Source of the DNA: Flavobacterium psychrophilum
GTDB taxonomy: Bacteria; Bacteroidota; Bacteroidia; Flavobacteriales; Flavobacteriaceae
Assembly: GCA_945907225.1 (NCBI GenBank)
Contig: CAMDSN010000004.1
Span: 1 to 25,339, forward strand
Direction: 5' to 3'
DNA: 25,339 nt
Under the pieces are notes generated by a model. The model saw nothing but the letters and a program-made list of their open reading frames with translations, ran no database searches and was not told the origin of the DNA. The position numbers and the translations under genes were made by a program. Positions 8,080 to 14,516 of the stretch are shown in pieces (positions within the stretch are counted from its first letter, which is position 1; the number at the start of each line of letters is the position of its first letter).

Positions 8080-8721
8080 AATGTATTCTTTTAATATAGA
8101 TTTTCTGCCAATTGTTTTTGTTATTAGATCTTTTTCTAAATTCCAACCTCTGGCTGGGCTATATTCTCTTCCATACCAAATTATTTGAAGATGTAATTCA
8201 TTCCATAATTCTATTGGAAAAATTTGTTTAGCATCTTTTTCCGTTTGGCTTACGTTTTTTCCATTTGATAAATTCCAACGATACATTAACCTGTGGATAT
8301 GCGTATCTACAGGAAATGCGGGTACACCAAAGGCTTGTGACATTACCACACTTGCGGTTTTATGTCCTACTGCGGGTAATGCCTCAAGAGCCTCAAAGGA
8401 TTGAGGTACGTGGCCATTATATTTTTCAATTAAGATTTCTGAGAGACCAAAAATTCCTTTTGATTTCATTGGAGAAAGACCGCAGGGGCGTATTATTTCC
8501 TTTATTTCTTCAACTGATAATTTTACCATATCGAATGGATTATCTGCTTTTGAAAATAGAATTGGAGTTATTTTATTAACCCTCACATCAGTGCATTGTG
8601 CTGAAAGCAATACTGCAATCAATAATGTATATGGGTCTTTGTGATCTAAAGGAATGGGTATTTCTGGATAATATTCTTTTAACGTATTAATTACCACAGC
8701 TGCACGTTCTTTTTTAGTCAT
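8062..8721 (-). CDS. nth: Endonuclease III, DNA glycosylase/AP lyase, lacking the iron-sulfur cysteines
   Basis: This 219-residue base-excision repair enzyme removes oxidised pyrimidines and cleaves at the abasic site. The HhH-GPD core is complete: SAQCTD at 41-46, the helix-hairpin-helix LPAVGHKTASVV at 115-126 with catalytic Lys121, and VDTHIHR with catalytic Asp139. Length is close to the 211 residues of the E. coli enzyme. The notable difference is the C-terminus: where E. coli Nth has four cysteines binding a [4Fe-4S] cluster, this protein reads WYGREYSPARGWNLEKDLIT and has no cysteine after Cys80. The cluster must therefore be absent. The gene diverges from bcp across 49 bases and ends in a bidirectional terminator. 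Confidence 0.92.
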   Translation of the reverse strand: MTKKERAAVVINTLKEYYPEIPIPLDHKDPYTLLIAVLLSAQCTDVRVNKITPILFSKADNPFDMVKLSVEEIKEIIRPCGLSPMKSKGIFGLSEILIEKYNGHVPQSFEALEALPAVGHKTASVVMSQAFGVPAFPVDTHIHRLMYRWNLSNGKNVSQTEKDAKQIFPIELWNELHLQIIWYGREYSPARGWNLEKDLITKTIGRKSILKEYIKKKAR

Positions 8722-8728
8722 TTTAGTT

Positions 8729-8736
8729 TAAATTTG
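8729..8736 (+). promoter_or_regulatory. -7 promoter element TAAATTTG upstream of bcp
   Basis: A perfect TAnnTTTG match ends 34 bases before the bcp ATG, in the 49-base divergent gap with nth. No convincing -33 TTTG is visible, so this is only a candidate. Confidence 0.35.
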
Positions 8737-8770
8737 GACTGTAAATTTATAAAACTAAACTTCAAGAAAT

Positions 8771-9223
8771 ATGACAACATTAAAAAAAGGAGACAAAGCC
8801 CCAGAATTTTCAGGATTTGATCAAGATAATAAACCTCATTCACTGTCAGATTATGCGGGTAAGAAATTAGTTGTTTTCTTTTATCCAAAGGCTGATACCC
8901 CGGGTTGTACAGCAGAGGCTTGTGATTTGCGAGATAACTACCACCGTTTTGAGTCTAATAATTATCAAATTATTGGTGTGAGTGCAGATAAAATTAGTGC
9001 CCAATTAAAATTTAAAACAAAATACCAACTTCCATTTCCTTTGCTATCAGACGAAGATAAATCGGTTATTACTGCTTTTGGCGTTTGGGGACCAAAAAAG
9101 TTTATGGGAAGAGAGTACGACGGTATAAATAGAACTACTTTTATTATTGATGAAAACGGAATGATTGAAGATGTAATTACTGACGTAAAAACAAAAGTAC
9201 ATGCCTCTCAAATTTTGAAGTAA
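8771..9223 (+). CDS. bcp: Thioredoxin-dependent thiol peroxidase (Bcp/PrxQ peroxiredoxin)
   Basis: This 150-residue cytoplasmic peroxidase reduces H2O2 and organic hydroperoxides using thioredoxin. The peroxidatic site is in YPKADTPGCTAEACDLRD: Cys46 is peroxidatic and Cys51, five residues on, is the resolving cysteine of the atypical two-cysteine PrxQ subgroup. GVSADKISAQLKF, the LLSDEDKSVITAFGVWG segment and the NRTTFIIDENG strand complete the family pattern. Length is the usual 150-155. The gene diverges from nth, so two oxidative-damage functions sit back to back. It converges on the next gene with only 14 bases between the stops and no obvious hairpin. Confidence 0.93.
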   Translation: MTTLKKGDKAPEFSGFDQDNKPHSLSDYAGKKLVVFFYPKADTPGCTAEACDLRDNYHRFESNNYQIIGVSADKISAQLKFKTKYQLPFPLLSDEDKSVITAFGVWGPKKFMGREYDGINRTTFIIDENGMIEDVITDVKTKVHASQILK

Positions 9224-9237
9224 ATCTATATTTTTTG

Positions 9238-10704
9238 TTATACTTCCTCAATTACTCTTTTTGGATCATAGCCAAACAGTTCGTGTTTTTTTATAGTATC
9301 TGAAATTCCTTCTGGTAGTAATGCTTCCCATCCTGTTGATCCATTATTGATCATTTTTAGTACTTCGCGTGAAAAAATTTTGAGATGTGATTTGTCAAAA
9401 TCGGTTATATCTACCACTTTTCCATTATAGGCAAAGAATTTGTATAATTCTTTCATACGAGGATGAACTTTCAGATTTTGTGAGGTTATAATTTCTCCAT
9501 TTTCTTCTTCCATTGGGTATAAGAAAACCTTTAAATCTCGATAAAATAGTTTTCCAAATGCCTCTAATATTCCACCGCTTAAATGACGGTAGTATTTTTC
9601 GTCAAAAATATCGACTAGATTGTTAACTCCCATGGCCAAGCCCATGCGAGCCTTTGTGTAATTTGCAAAATATTCTACAACTTTATAATATTCTTGAAAG
9701 TTTGAAATCATTACCGTCTGTCCTAATGCACACAACAGTTCTGCTCTATCAAAAAAATCTTTTTCGTCTATTTCGCCTTCTGATCTAAGATTGGAAAGTG
9801 TAATCTCAAAAATAACCAATGTATTTTCTTTGTCGACCTTATTTTCATTTAGGAACATCTTTAGAGAACTCTTATACATGTCCATGTTTACATTTGTAAC
9901 AGGTCTAAAACTACCTCTTAGAGCAAGTATATTTTTTTTGTAAAGTATTGCTGCTGGTAATATGTTTTTCCCATCTGGACCAAACATAACTGCGTCAGTC
10001 ATACCATTTTTCACCAATTGCAAACTAATTAATCGGTTGTCAACATTTGCAAATCGAGGGCCAGAAAAGTTAATTGTGTCTATCTCAAGTTGATCTTTAT
10101 CTAAATGGTCATAGAGGTAGCGTAGAAGTTTTTTTGGGTCATTGTATTTATAATAAGCTCCAAAAATCAAATTTACACCAAGTACACCAAGTGTTTCTTG
10201 TTGTAACCTTGCATCATTCTCTTTGAATCGGATATGTAAAATAATTTCATTGTAATCTTCTTCGGCTTCAACTTGATATTTTATTCCAACCCAACCATGT
10301 CCTTTGAATTGTTTGGCAAAATCAATTGTAGACACAGTATTTGCATAACTAAAAAACATTTTATTCGGATGTTTGTCTCTACTTAAACGTTTCTCAATTA
10401 ATTGGACTTCATGAGACAACATATTTTTTAATCTACTTTCGGTTACATACCTTCCATCATCTTCAACTCCGTAAATAGCATCGCTAAAATCTTTGTCATA
10501 TGCCGACATGGCTTTTGCTATGGTACCCGAAGAACCCCCGGCTCTAAAAAAGTGTCTAACGGTTTCTTGGCCCGCACCAATTTCTGCAAATGTTCCATAA
10601 ATATTTTCATTAAAGTTGATTCGCATCGCTTTATCCTTTATAGAAGGCACTTGCTGAATTTTCTTATCCCCTTTTAACTTAATATAATTTTCTGAATTTT
10701 CCAT
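9238..10704 (-). CDS. Conserved cytoplasmic protein of unknown function (488 residues)
   Basis: I chose the ATG at 10704 (MENSENYIKL) over the longer TTG start at 10725, because the latter overlaps a perfect promoter-like TAACTTTG element. The protein is soluble, with no signal peptide or membrane segment. Conserved-looking stretches are NENIYGTFAEIGAGQE (about 32-47), FFRAGGSSGTIAKAMSAYD (about 52-70), a GYV/DDGRYVTE segment near 85, HPNKMFFSYANT near 112, and GHGWVGIKYQ near 135. The central GPRFANVDNRLISLQLVKNG and ARMGLAMGVNNLVDIF segments are also distinctive. In databases such proteins have, as I recall, carried unreliable labels such as nicotinate-nucleotide adenylyltransferase or TonB-dependent receptor. 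I see no nucleotidyltransferase HxGH motif and no beta-barrel or signal peptide, so I would not use either name. Divergent from the MBL-fold gene. Confidence 0.85.
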   Translation of the reverse strand: MENSENYIKLKGDKKIQQVPSIKDKAMRINFNENIYGTFAEIGAGQETVRHFFRAGGSSGTIAKAMSAYDKDFSDAIYGVEDDGRYVTESRLKNMLSHEVQLIEKRLSRDKHPNKMFFSYANTVSTIDFAKQFKGHGWVGIKYQVEAEEDYNEIILHIRFKENDARLQQETLGVLGVNLIFGAYYKYNDPKKLLRYLYDHLDKDQLEIDTINFSGPRFANVDNRLISLQLVKNGMTDAVMFGPDGKNILPAAILYKKNILALRGSFRPVTNVNMDMYKSSLKMFLNENKVDKENTLVIFEITLSNLRSEGEIDEKDFFDRAELLCALGQTVMISNFQEYYKVVEYFANYTKARMGLAMGVNNLVDIFDEKYYRHLSGGILEAFGKLFYRDLKVFLYPMEEENGEIITSQNLKVHPRMKELYKFFAYNGKVVDITDFDKSHLKIFSREVLKMINNGSTGWEALLPEGISDTIKKHELFGYDPKRVIEEV

Positions 10705-10722
10705 AAAATACGTTATAGCTGT

Positions 10723-10730
10723 CAAAGTTA
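10723..10730 (-). promoter_or_regulatory. -7 promoter element TAACTTTG for the 488-residue unknown protein
   Basis: On the - strand, a perfect TAnnTTTG match ends 18 bases before the ATG at 10704, implying a leader of roughly 12 bases. The TTG in this element is the longer ORF's nominal start codon, which argues against that start. No clear -33 element. Confidence 0.4.
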
Positions 10731-10765
10731 CTAAAATACCTTTTTTATTAATGAGAATTAACTTC

Positions 10766-10773
10766 TATTTTTG
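10766..10773 (+). promoter_or_regulatory. -7 promoter element TATTTTTG for the MBL-fold hydrolase gene
   Basis: A perfect TAnnTTTG match lies 67 bases before the chosen ATG at 10841 and inside the longer ORF that would begin at 10751. It supports the shorter start. The -33 region is T-rich without a clear TTTG. Confidence 0.35.
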
Positions 10774-10840
10774 TAAATATTTAGTATTTTATTTTTTAGA
10801 TTTAGAAATTCTAAGTAGCCCTCGTTTTAAAAAAGGTATT

Positions 10841-11608
10841 ATGCAAATTTATTTTCTTGGAACTGGGACTTCACAGGGTATTCCTGTAATTGGCAGCAAA
10901 CATCCTGTTTGTAAAAGTAATGACACGAAAGATGTTAGATTACGCGTTTCTGTATGGCTAACCTGGGAAGACAATTCAATTGTAATTGACTGTGGCCCCG
11001 ATTTTAGACAGCAAATGTTAAATTCAGGTTGTGAAAAATTAGATGCTATTATATTCACACATGAGCATGCTGATCACACTGCTGGTTTAGATGACATTCG
11101 TCCTTTTTATTTTCAGCAAAAAAAAAATATTCCATTGTACGCTCATAACAGAGTGCTCGAAAATATTAAAAAGCGTTTCGAATATATTTTTACTACAGTA
11201 GATAAATATCCTGGTACTCCTGGAGTAGATGTTATTGAAATTAAAAATAATCACAATTTTGTAATTGGTAACACTAAAATAACTCCAATAGAAGTTAATC
11301 ATGGTAATCTAAGTATTTTTGGATTCAGAATTAATGATTTTGTCTATTTAACAGATGTAAAATCTATTAATGATTCTGAAATGGATAAAATCAAGGGGGC
11401 AAAGATTTTGGTTGTGAATGCTTTACGCGAAGAAGCACATCAGACCCATTTTAATTTGCAGGAAGCATTGGATTTTATACATTTGTTGCAACCAGAAAAG
11501 GCCTATTTAACTCATATCAGCCACCTTTTAGGTTTTCATGAAGAGGTTCAAAAAAGACTTCCCCATAATGTGTTCTTAGCCTATGATAATTTAATAGTTT
11601 CAATTTAG
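10841..11608 (+). CDS. Metallo-beta-lactamase-fold hydrolase (PhnP/RNase Z-like)
   Basis: This 255-residue cytoplasmic protein starts at ATG 10841 (MQIYFLGTGTSQG), the usual N-terminus of this family. The 30 extra residues of the longer frame from 10751 are low-complexity hydrophobic and overlap a promoter-like element. Zinc-binding motifs are in order: THEHADHTAGLDD (HxHxDH), the EVNHGNL histidine, the aspartate in YLTDVKS, and a late histidine in THISHLLG. The family includes cyclic phosphodiesterases such as PhnP and tRNA-processing RNase Z; the TGTSQGIPV opening and VDCGPDFR-type strand (here IDCGPDFR) fit the PhnP-like side. The exact substrate cannot be told. The next small gene begins 4 bases after the stop, so the two form an operon. 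Confidence 0.87.
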   Translation: MQIYFLGTGTSQGIPVIGSKHPVCKSNDTKDVRLRVSVWLTWEDNSIVIDCGPDFRQQMLNSGCEKLDAIIFTHEHADHTAGLDDIRPFYFQQKKNIPLYAHNRVLENIKKRFEYIFTTVDKYPGTPGVDVIEIKNNHNFVIGNTKITPIEVNHGNLSIFGFRINDFVYLTDVKSINDSEMDKIKGAKILVVNALREEAHQTHFNLQEALDFIHLLQPEKAYLTHISHLLGFHEEVQKRLPHNVFLAYDNLIVSI

Positions 11609-11612
11609 CAAT

Positions 11613-12125
11613 ATGAAAAAATCATTATTTTTATATCTTTTTATACTATCTTCTCTTATAAATGTATTTACCTATAAGTATTTTACTTCTAAAGAAGAAA
11701 GTCAAATTAAAGCGGAATCCAATAGCTCTACTTCATTAAAATCTAAAGATCAACAAGTAAATATTGGTGAAAATAAAGATGATAATACTAATTTTTCATT
11801 GCTTACTAATCCAAGAGCACAGCATTATTTATCAACAGAAAATAACATAAAAGATTTTCCTGTTTTTTTTGAAAAAGTAAAACAAGCACTTATAAATAGT
11901 AAAAAAGTGCAGAAAGAAATCGTTGAAATCAACAAAAAAAATATACCAGGAGCCACAAAATTTTCTATTGTAAACGTTAGGTTACTAAATCATTCATGGC
12001 TAATTGCTGATTATACCTCTGGGGAAAAATTGGGGGAGGTGCTTTTGAGCTATGTAATTAATGACGATAATTCAATTTCATTTGAAATAATTAAAACCAT
12101 TGTATATCCTGTTATTGGGACCTAA
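11613..12125 (+). CDS. Hypothetical membrane-anchored/exported protein (170 residues)
   Basis: I do not recognise this family. The N-terminus (residues 2-22) is a single hydrophobic segment after two lysines, either a signal peptide or an anchor, followed by a polar Ser/Lys/Asp/Asn-rich linker (about 26-65). The remaining roughly 100 residues look globular: a helix rich in lysine (FFEKVKQALINSKKVQKE), then alternating strands (TKFSIVNVRLLNHSWLIADY, GEVLLSYVIND, ISFEIIKTIVYPV). There is no lipobox cysteine. It sits 4 bases downstream of the MBL-fold hydrolase gene, so it is probably cotranscribed with it. Function unknown; a periplasmic accessory role is the most that context allows. Confidence 0.75.
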   Translation: MKKSLFLYLFILSSLINVFTYKYFTSKEESQIKAESNSSTSLKSKDQQVNIGENKDDNTNFSLLTNPRAQHYLSTENNIKDFPVFFEKVKQALINSKKVQKEIVEINKKNIPGATKFSIVNVRLLNHSWLIADYTSGEKLGEVLLSYVINDDNSISFEIIKTIVYPVIGT

Positions 12126-12127
12126 AT

Positions 12128-12167
12128 AATAAATTATTTGTTCAATTTTATTTGGACAAAGTTTATT
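12128..12167. terminator. Possible bidirectional terminator between convergent genes
   Basis: An imperfect inverted repeat pairs AATAAA/TTTATT and TTTGTTC/GGACAAA (one G-U pair) around an A/T-rich loop in the 37-base gap between the convergent hypothetical and esterase genes. The stem is weak and has no long uninterrupted T run. Confidence 0.35.
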
Positions 12168-12813
12168 TTATAGAAGTTAACCAGTTTTTAAAATCATGAA
12201 AATTTTGCGGTGAAACGCCGTGTCCAATCGGGTACTCTTTATATGTGCAATTAACATTATATGCATCCAAAACGGGCTTTGTTTTTCTTGCCCATTCAAC
12301 AGGGATAACCTGATCAGCTGTTCCGTGTGAGGCAAATATCTTTAACTTTTCAAATTCATTATTTTCATAGTCTTCTTTGGCAATCTCAGTATTTAAATAC
12401 CCACTCAAAGCAACTAATTTTTGAAATTTTTCAGGGTAAGATAATGCTAAAGCATACCCTAAAATAGCTCCTTGACTGAAGCCAATAAGCGTAATATCTT
12501 CTTTGGCTATTGGATACTTTTCAACTAATTCAGTAATAAAAGTCACAATGAGATCTCTAGATTTTCTTGCTTGTGTCAAATCGGAAAATTTATTCTCGTC
12601 GGCATCAAAATTAATAGCATACCAGGCATAACTTCCATACATCAAATCATAAGGAGCTCTAACAGATACAATATAGTAATGATCTGGAAGTTCTGTTGCA
12701 AATGAAAACAAATCTTCTTCATTACTACCATATCCATGGAGTAAAAGTAATAGGGGATTTTTTTCAAGCTTAATTTTTGGTTCCCTTACTTTGTAGTATA
12801 ACGATAGATTCAT
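12163..12813 (-). CDS. Alpha/beta-hydrolase, phospholipase/carboxylesterase family
   Basis: This 216-residue soluble serine hydrolase matches the small carboxylesterase/phospholipase (YpfH/acyl-protein-thioesterase-like) family in length and motifs: oxyanion-hole LLHGYGSNEEDL at 25-35, nucleophile elbow GFSQGAI with Ser113, Asp167 in SHGTADQVIP, and His198 in YPIGHGVSP. The catalytic triad is complete. Such enzymes hydrolyse short-chain esters or act on lysophospholipids or acyl-proteins; the native substrate is unknown. There is no signal peptide. It lies 114 bases downstream of the small membrane protein on the same strand, so it may be the last gene of that operon or have its own promoter in the gap, where I saw no good TAnnTTTG match. 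Confidence 0.88.
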   Translation of the reverse strand: MNLSLYYKVREPKIKLEKNPLLLLLHGYGSNEEDLFSFATELPDHYYIVSVRAPYDLMYGSYAWYAINFDADENKFSDLTQARKSRDLIVTFITELVEKYPIAKEDITLIGFSQGAILGYALALSYPEKFQKLVALSGYLNTEIAKEDYENNEFEKLKIFASHGTADQVIPVEWARKTKPVLDAYNVNCTYKEYPIGHGVSPQNFHDFKNWLTSIK

Positions 12814-12927
12814 AATCTGTTTTGGGTTATTTTTTAGGTATCGAAATTTGCTTCTTTCTGATTCTATTTTGGTTTGATTGTATTTTTAATTATAATTCGC
12901 TACCATACAAAATAAAATCACTTTTTT

Positions 12928-13251
12928 TTACAAACTTCTAAATGTATTTTGAAAGAACGATCCAACTATGGGTAGTAATTTTTTTTCGCCTTGAAGTACA
13001 CCCGAAAATCCATAAACCCACAAAATAAAATAGAAAATATAGAATGCGGATGTAGCTGTCCAACTGTCAACAGATCCCACAAAATAACCTAACAAAAAAA
13101 AGGATAAAAATAGTCCGAGGGCTTGCCTAATGTGAAATGAAACAAACTCATTTTTTTCATCATCCTGGTTCATAAAAATTGCAATTACACTACCAATTAT
13201 AGTCAAGTAAGCTATTATCGCGTTATTTTTTAACTGTTCATTATTTCTCAT
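12928..13251 (-). CDS. Small membrane protein, Tic20/DUF4870-like
   Basis: The protein has 107 residues and three hydrophobic segments (about 11-27, 42-60 and 68-87). The pattern NNAIIAYLTIIG, then FVSFHIRQALGLFL, then a final amphipathic FFQNTF segment is that of the DUF4870/Tic20-like family, four-helix or shorter membrane proteins in which F-H-x-x-Q-A is the most conserved motif. Some flavobacterial members are labelled import component protein, but no transport role has been shown to my knowledge. It starts 11 bases after the stop of the dihydroorotase-like gene, so it is part of that operon. The family call is moderately confident; function unknown. Confidence 0.72.
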   Translation of the reverse strand: MRNNEQLKNNAIIAYLTIIGSVIAIFMNQDDEKNEFVSFHIRQALGLFLSFFLLGYFVGSVDSWTATSAFYIFYFILWVYGFSGVLQGEKKLLPIVGSFFQNTFRSL

Positions 13252-13262
13252 TTCAATGTAAT

Positions 13263-14516
13263 TTAGGATAAAACAAGTTTTCCCTGATTAAAAATGCCCA
13301 TAGCTTTTCCTTTCATTTTTTGTCCAAGGAACGCACTGTTTTTTGATTTTGATAGAATGTGCTCTTTGTTGAAAGTCCAATCTTCTATTGAATTAAATAA
13401 AGTTATCGAGACATTATTATTTATTGCAATTTCTTCATTTTGGATATTAAAAATCAACTTTCCATTTGTTAATTTTTCAATGACTACGTTTAAAGGTAAT
13501 ACGGTGTTTAAAGCTCCAAAGGCACTTTCTAATCCGATAGTTCCATTCATAGCTAAGTCAAATTCCAACATTTTATTCTCAATATCAATTGGATTGTGAT
13601 CGCTAGTTATGCAATCAATTGTATTATCTAAAACGCCATTTAACAATGCAATTCTGTCTTCCTCACATCGTAAAGGCGGAGTTACTTTATATCTTGAATC
13701 AAAAGTCTCTAGTTTATCATCAGTTAATACTAAATGATGAACTGATACACTGCAGGTTACGTTTAAACCTCTGCTCTTAGCATCTTTTATTAATGCCACT
13801 GATTTTCCAGAACGTACAGTTGGAATGTGTAATTTACCACCGGTATATTCTAGCAATTGTAGATTTCTTGTAATTATAATTTCTTCTGCGAGACACGGAT
13901 TTCCTTTTAAGCCCAGTTTTGTTGAAACAATTCCTTCATTTGCAACACCATTTCCTTTAAGATTTTCATCTTGACAAAATCCAATAATTAAACCGTCAAA
14001 ATTTTGAACATATTGAAGTCCAATTTTAAATTGATTTGCATTGGAATTACATTTTCCATAGTCGCCAAAAGCAACTGCACCCGCATTTTTCATATCATAT
14101 AATTCAGCCAAATCTTTTCCTTCACTCAATTTGGTTAATGCCCCAATTGGATATAAACTAGTTGCAAATCCCTTTGCTTTTTGTTTTACAAAATGAATTT
14201 GAGATTGATTGTCTATTATTGGGAAGGAGTTTGGTTGTAGCGCTATGGCTGTAAATCCACTTTTTGCAGCCGTTTCCAGACCGTTTGAAATGGTTTCTCT
14301 GTCTTCAAATCCTGGCTCTCCTAGAGAAACGCTACTATCAAACCAACCACAAGAAACCGATAAGTTATTTAAAACGATTTCTTCATGACCCTCTGATTTT
14401 GGGATTTCATTTCCAATTGTTTCAAATTTTCCATCTGTAATTTTTATATCGACGGTCTGATTGTTGAACGCACTCTTTTTATCAATAATAGTGGCTTTTC
14501 GTATAATTAAGTTCAT
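13263..14516 (-). CDS. Dihydroorotase-like protein with a degenerate metal site (pseudo-dihydroorotase)
   Basis: I place the start at ATG 14516 (MNLIIRKATIID), whose ATGA overlaps the stop of the upstream BatA-type gene; the 23 extra residues of the longer frame come from inside that gene. The 417-residue product has the amidohydrolase fold of type I dihydroorotase throughout (GEPGFEDRETISNG at 66-79, VTPPLRCEEDR near 278, TSDHNP near 304). The active site is damaged: the metal-binding HxH of D-x-H-x-H-L-R-E-P-G is Ser62-Val-Ser64, the following substrate arginine is Gly66, and the histidine of the H-V-S-T strand is replaced by threonine (HIPTVRSG). One HH pair (260-261) and Asp306 remain. 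It resembles non-catalytic pseudo-dihydroorotases that structure aspartate transcarbamoylase; a structural or new role is inferred. A naming of pyrC would mislead. Confidence 0.87.
   Translation of the reverse strand: MNLIIRKATIIDKKSAFNNQTVDIKITDGKFETIGNEIPKSEGHEEIVLNNLSVSCGWFDSSVSLGEPGFEDRETISNGLETAAKSGFTAIALQPNSFPIIDNQSQIHFVKQKAKGFATSLYPIGALTKLSEGKDLAELYDMKNAGAVAFGDYGKCNSNANQFKIGLQYVQNFDGLIIGFCQDENLKGNGVANEGIVSTKLGLKGNPCLAEEIIITRNLQLLEYTGGKLHIPTVRSGKSVALIKDAKSRGLNVTCSVSVHHLVLTDDKLETFDSRYKVTPPLRCEEDRIALLNGVLDNTIDCITSDHNPIDIENKMLEFDLAMNGTIGLESAFGALNTVLPLNVVIEKLTNGKLIFNIQNEEIAINNNVSITLFNSIEDWTFNKEHILSKSKNSAFLGQKMKGKAMGIFNQGKLVLS

Noticed and set aside
9217..9246. GAAGTA/TACTTC repeat between bcp and the convergent unknown gene
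   Set aside because: Six pairs with an 18-base loop inside coding ends; not convincing as a terminator.
10705..10725. Longer TTG start for the 488-residue unknown protein
   Set aside because: The TTG is part of a perfect TAACTTTG promoter-like element, and the 7 extra residues show no family character; ATG at 10704 is preferred.
10751..10840. Thirty-residue N-terminal extension of the MBL-fold hydrolase
   Set aside because: It is hydrophobic low-complexity sequence from A/T-rich DNA, contains a TAnnTTTG element, and the family normally begins at MQIYFLGTGTSQG.
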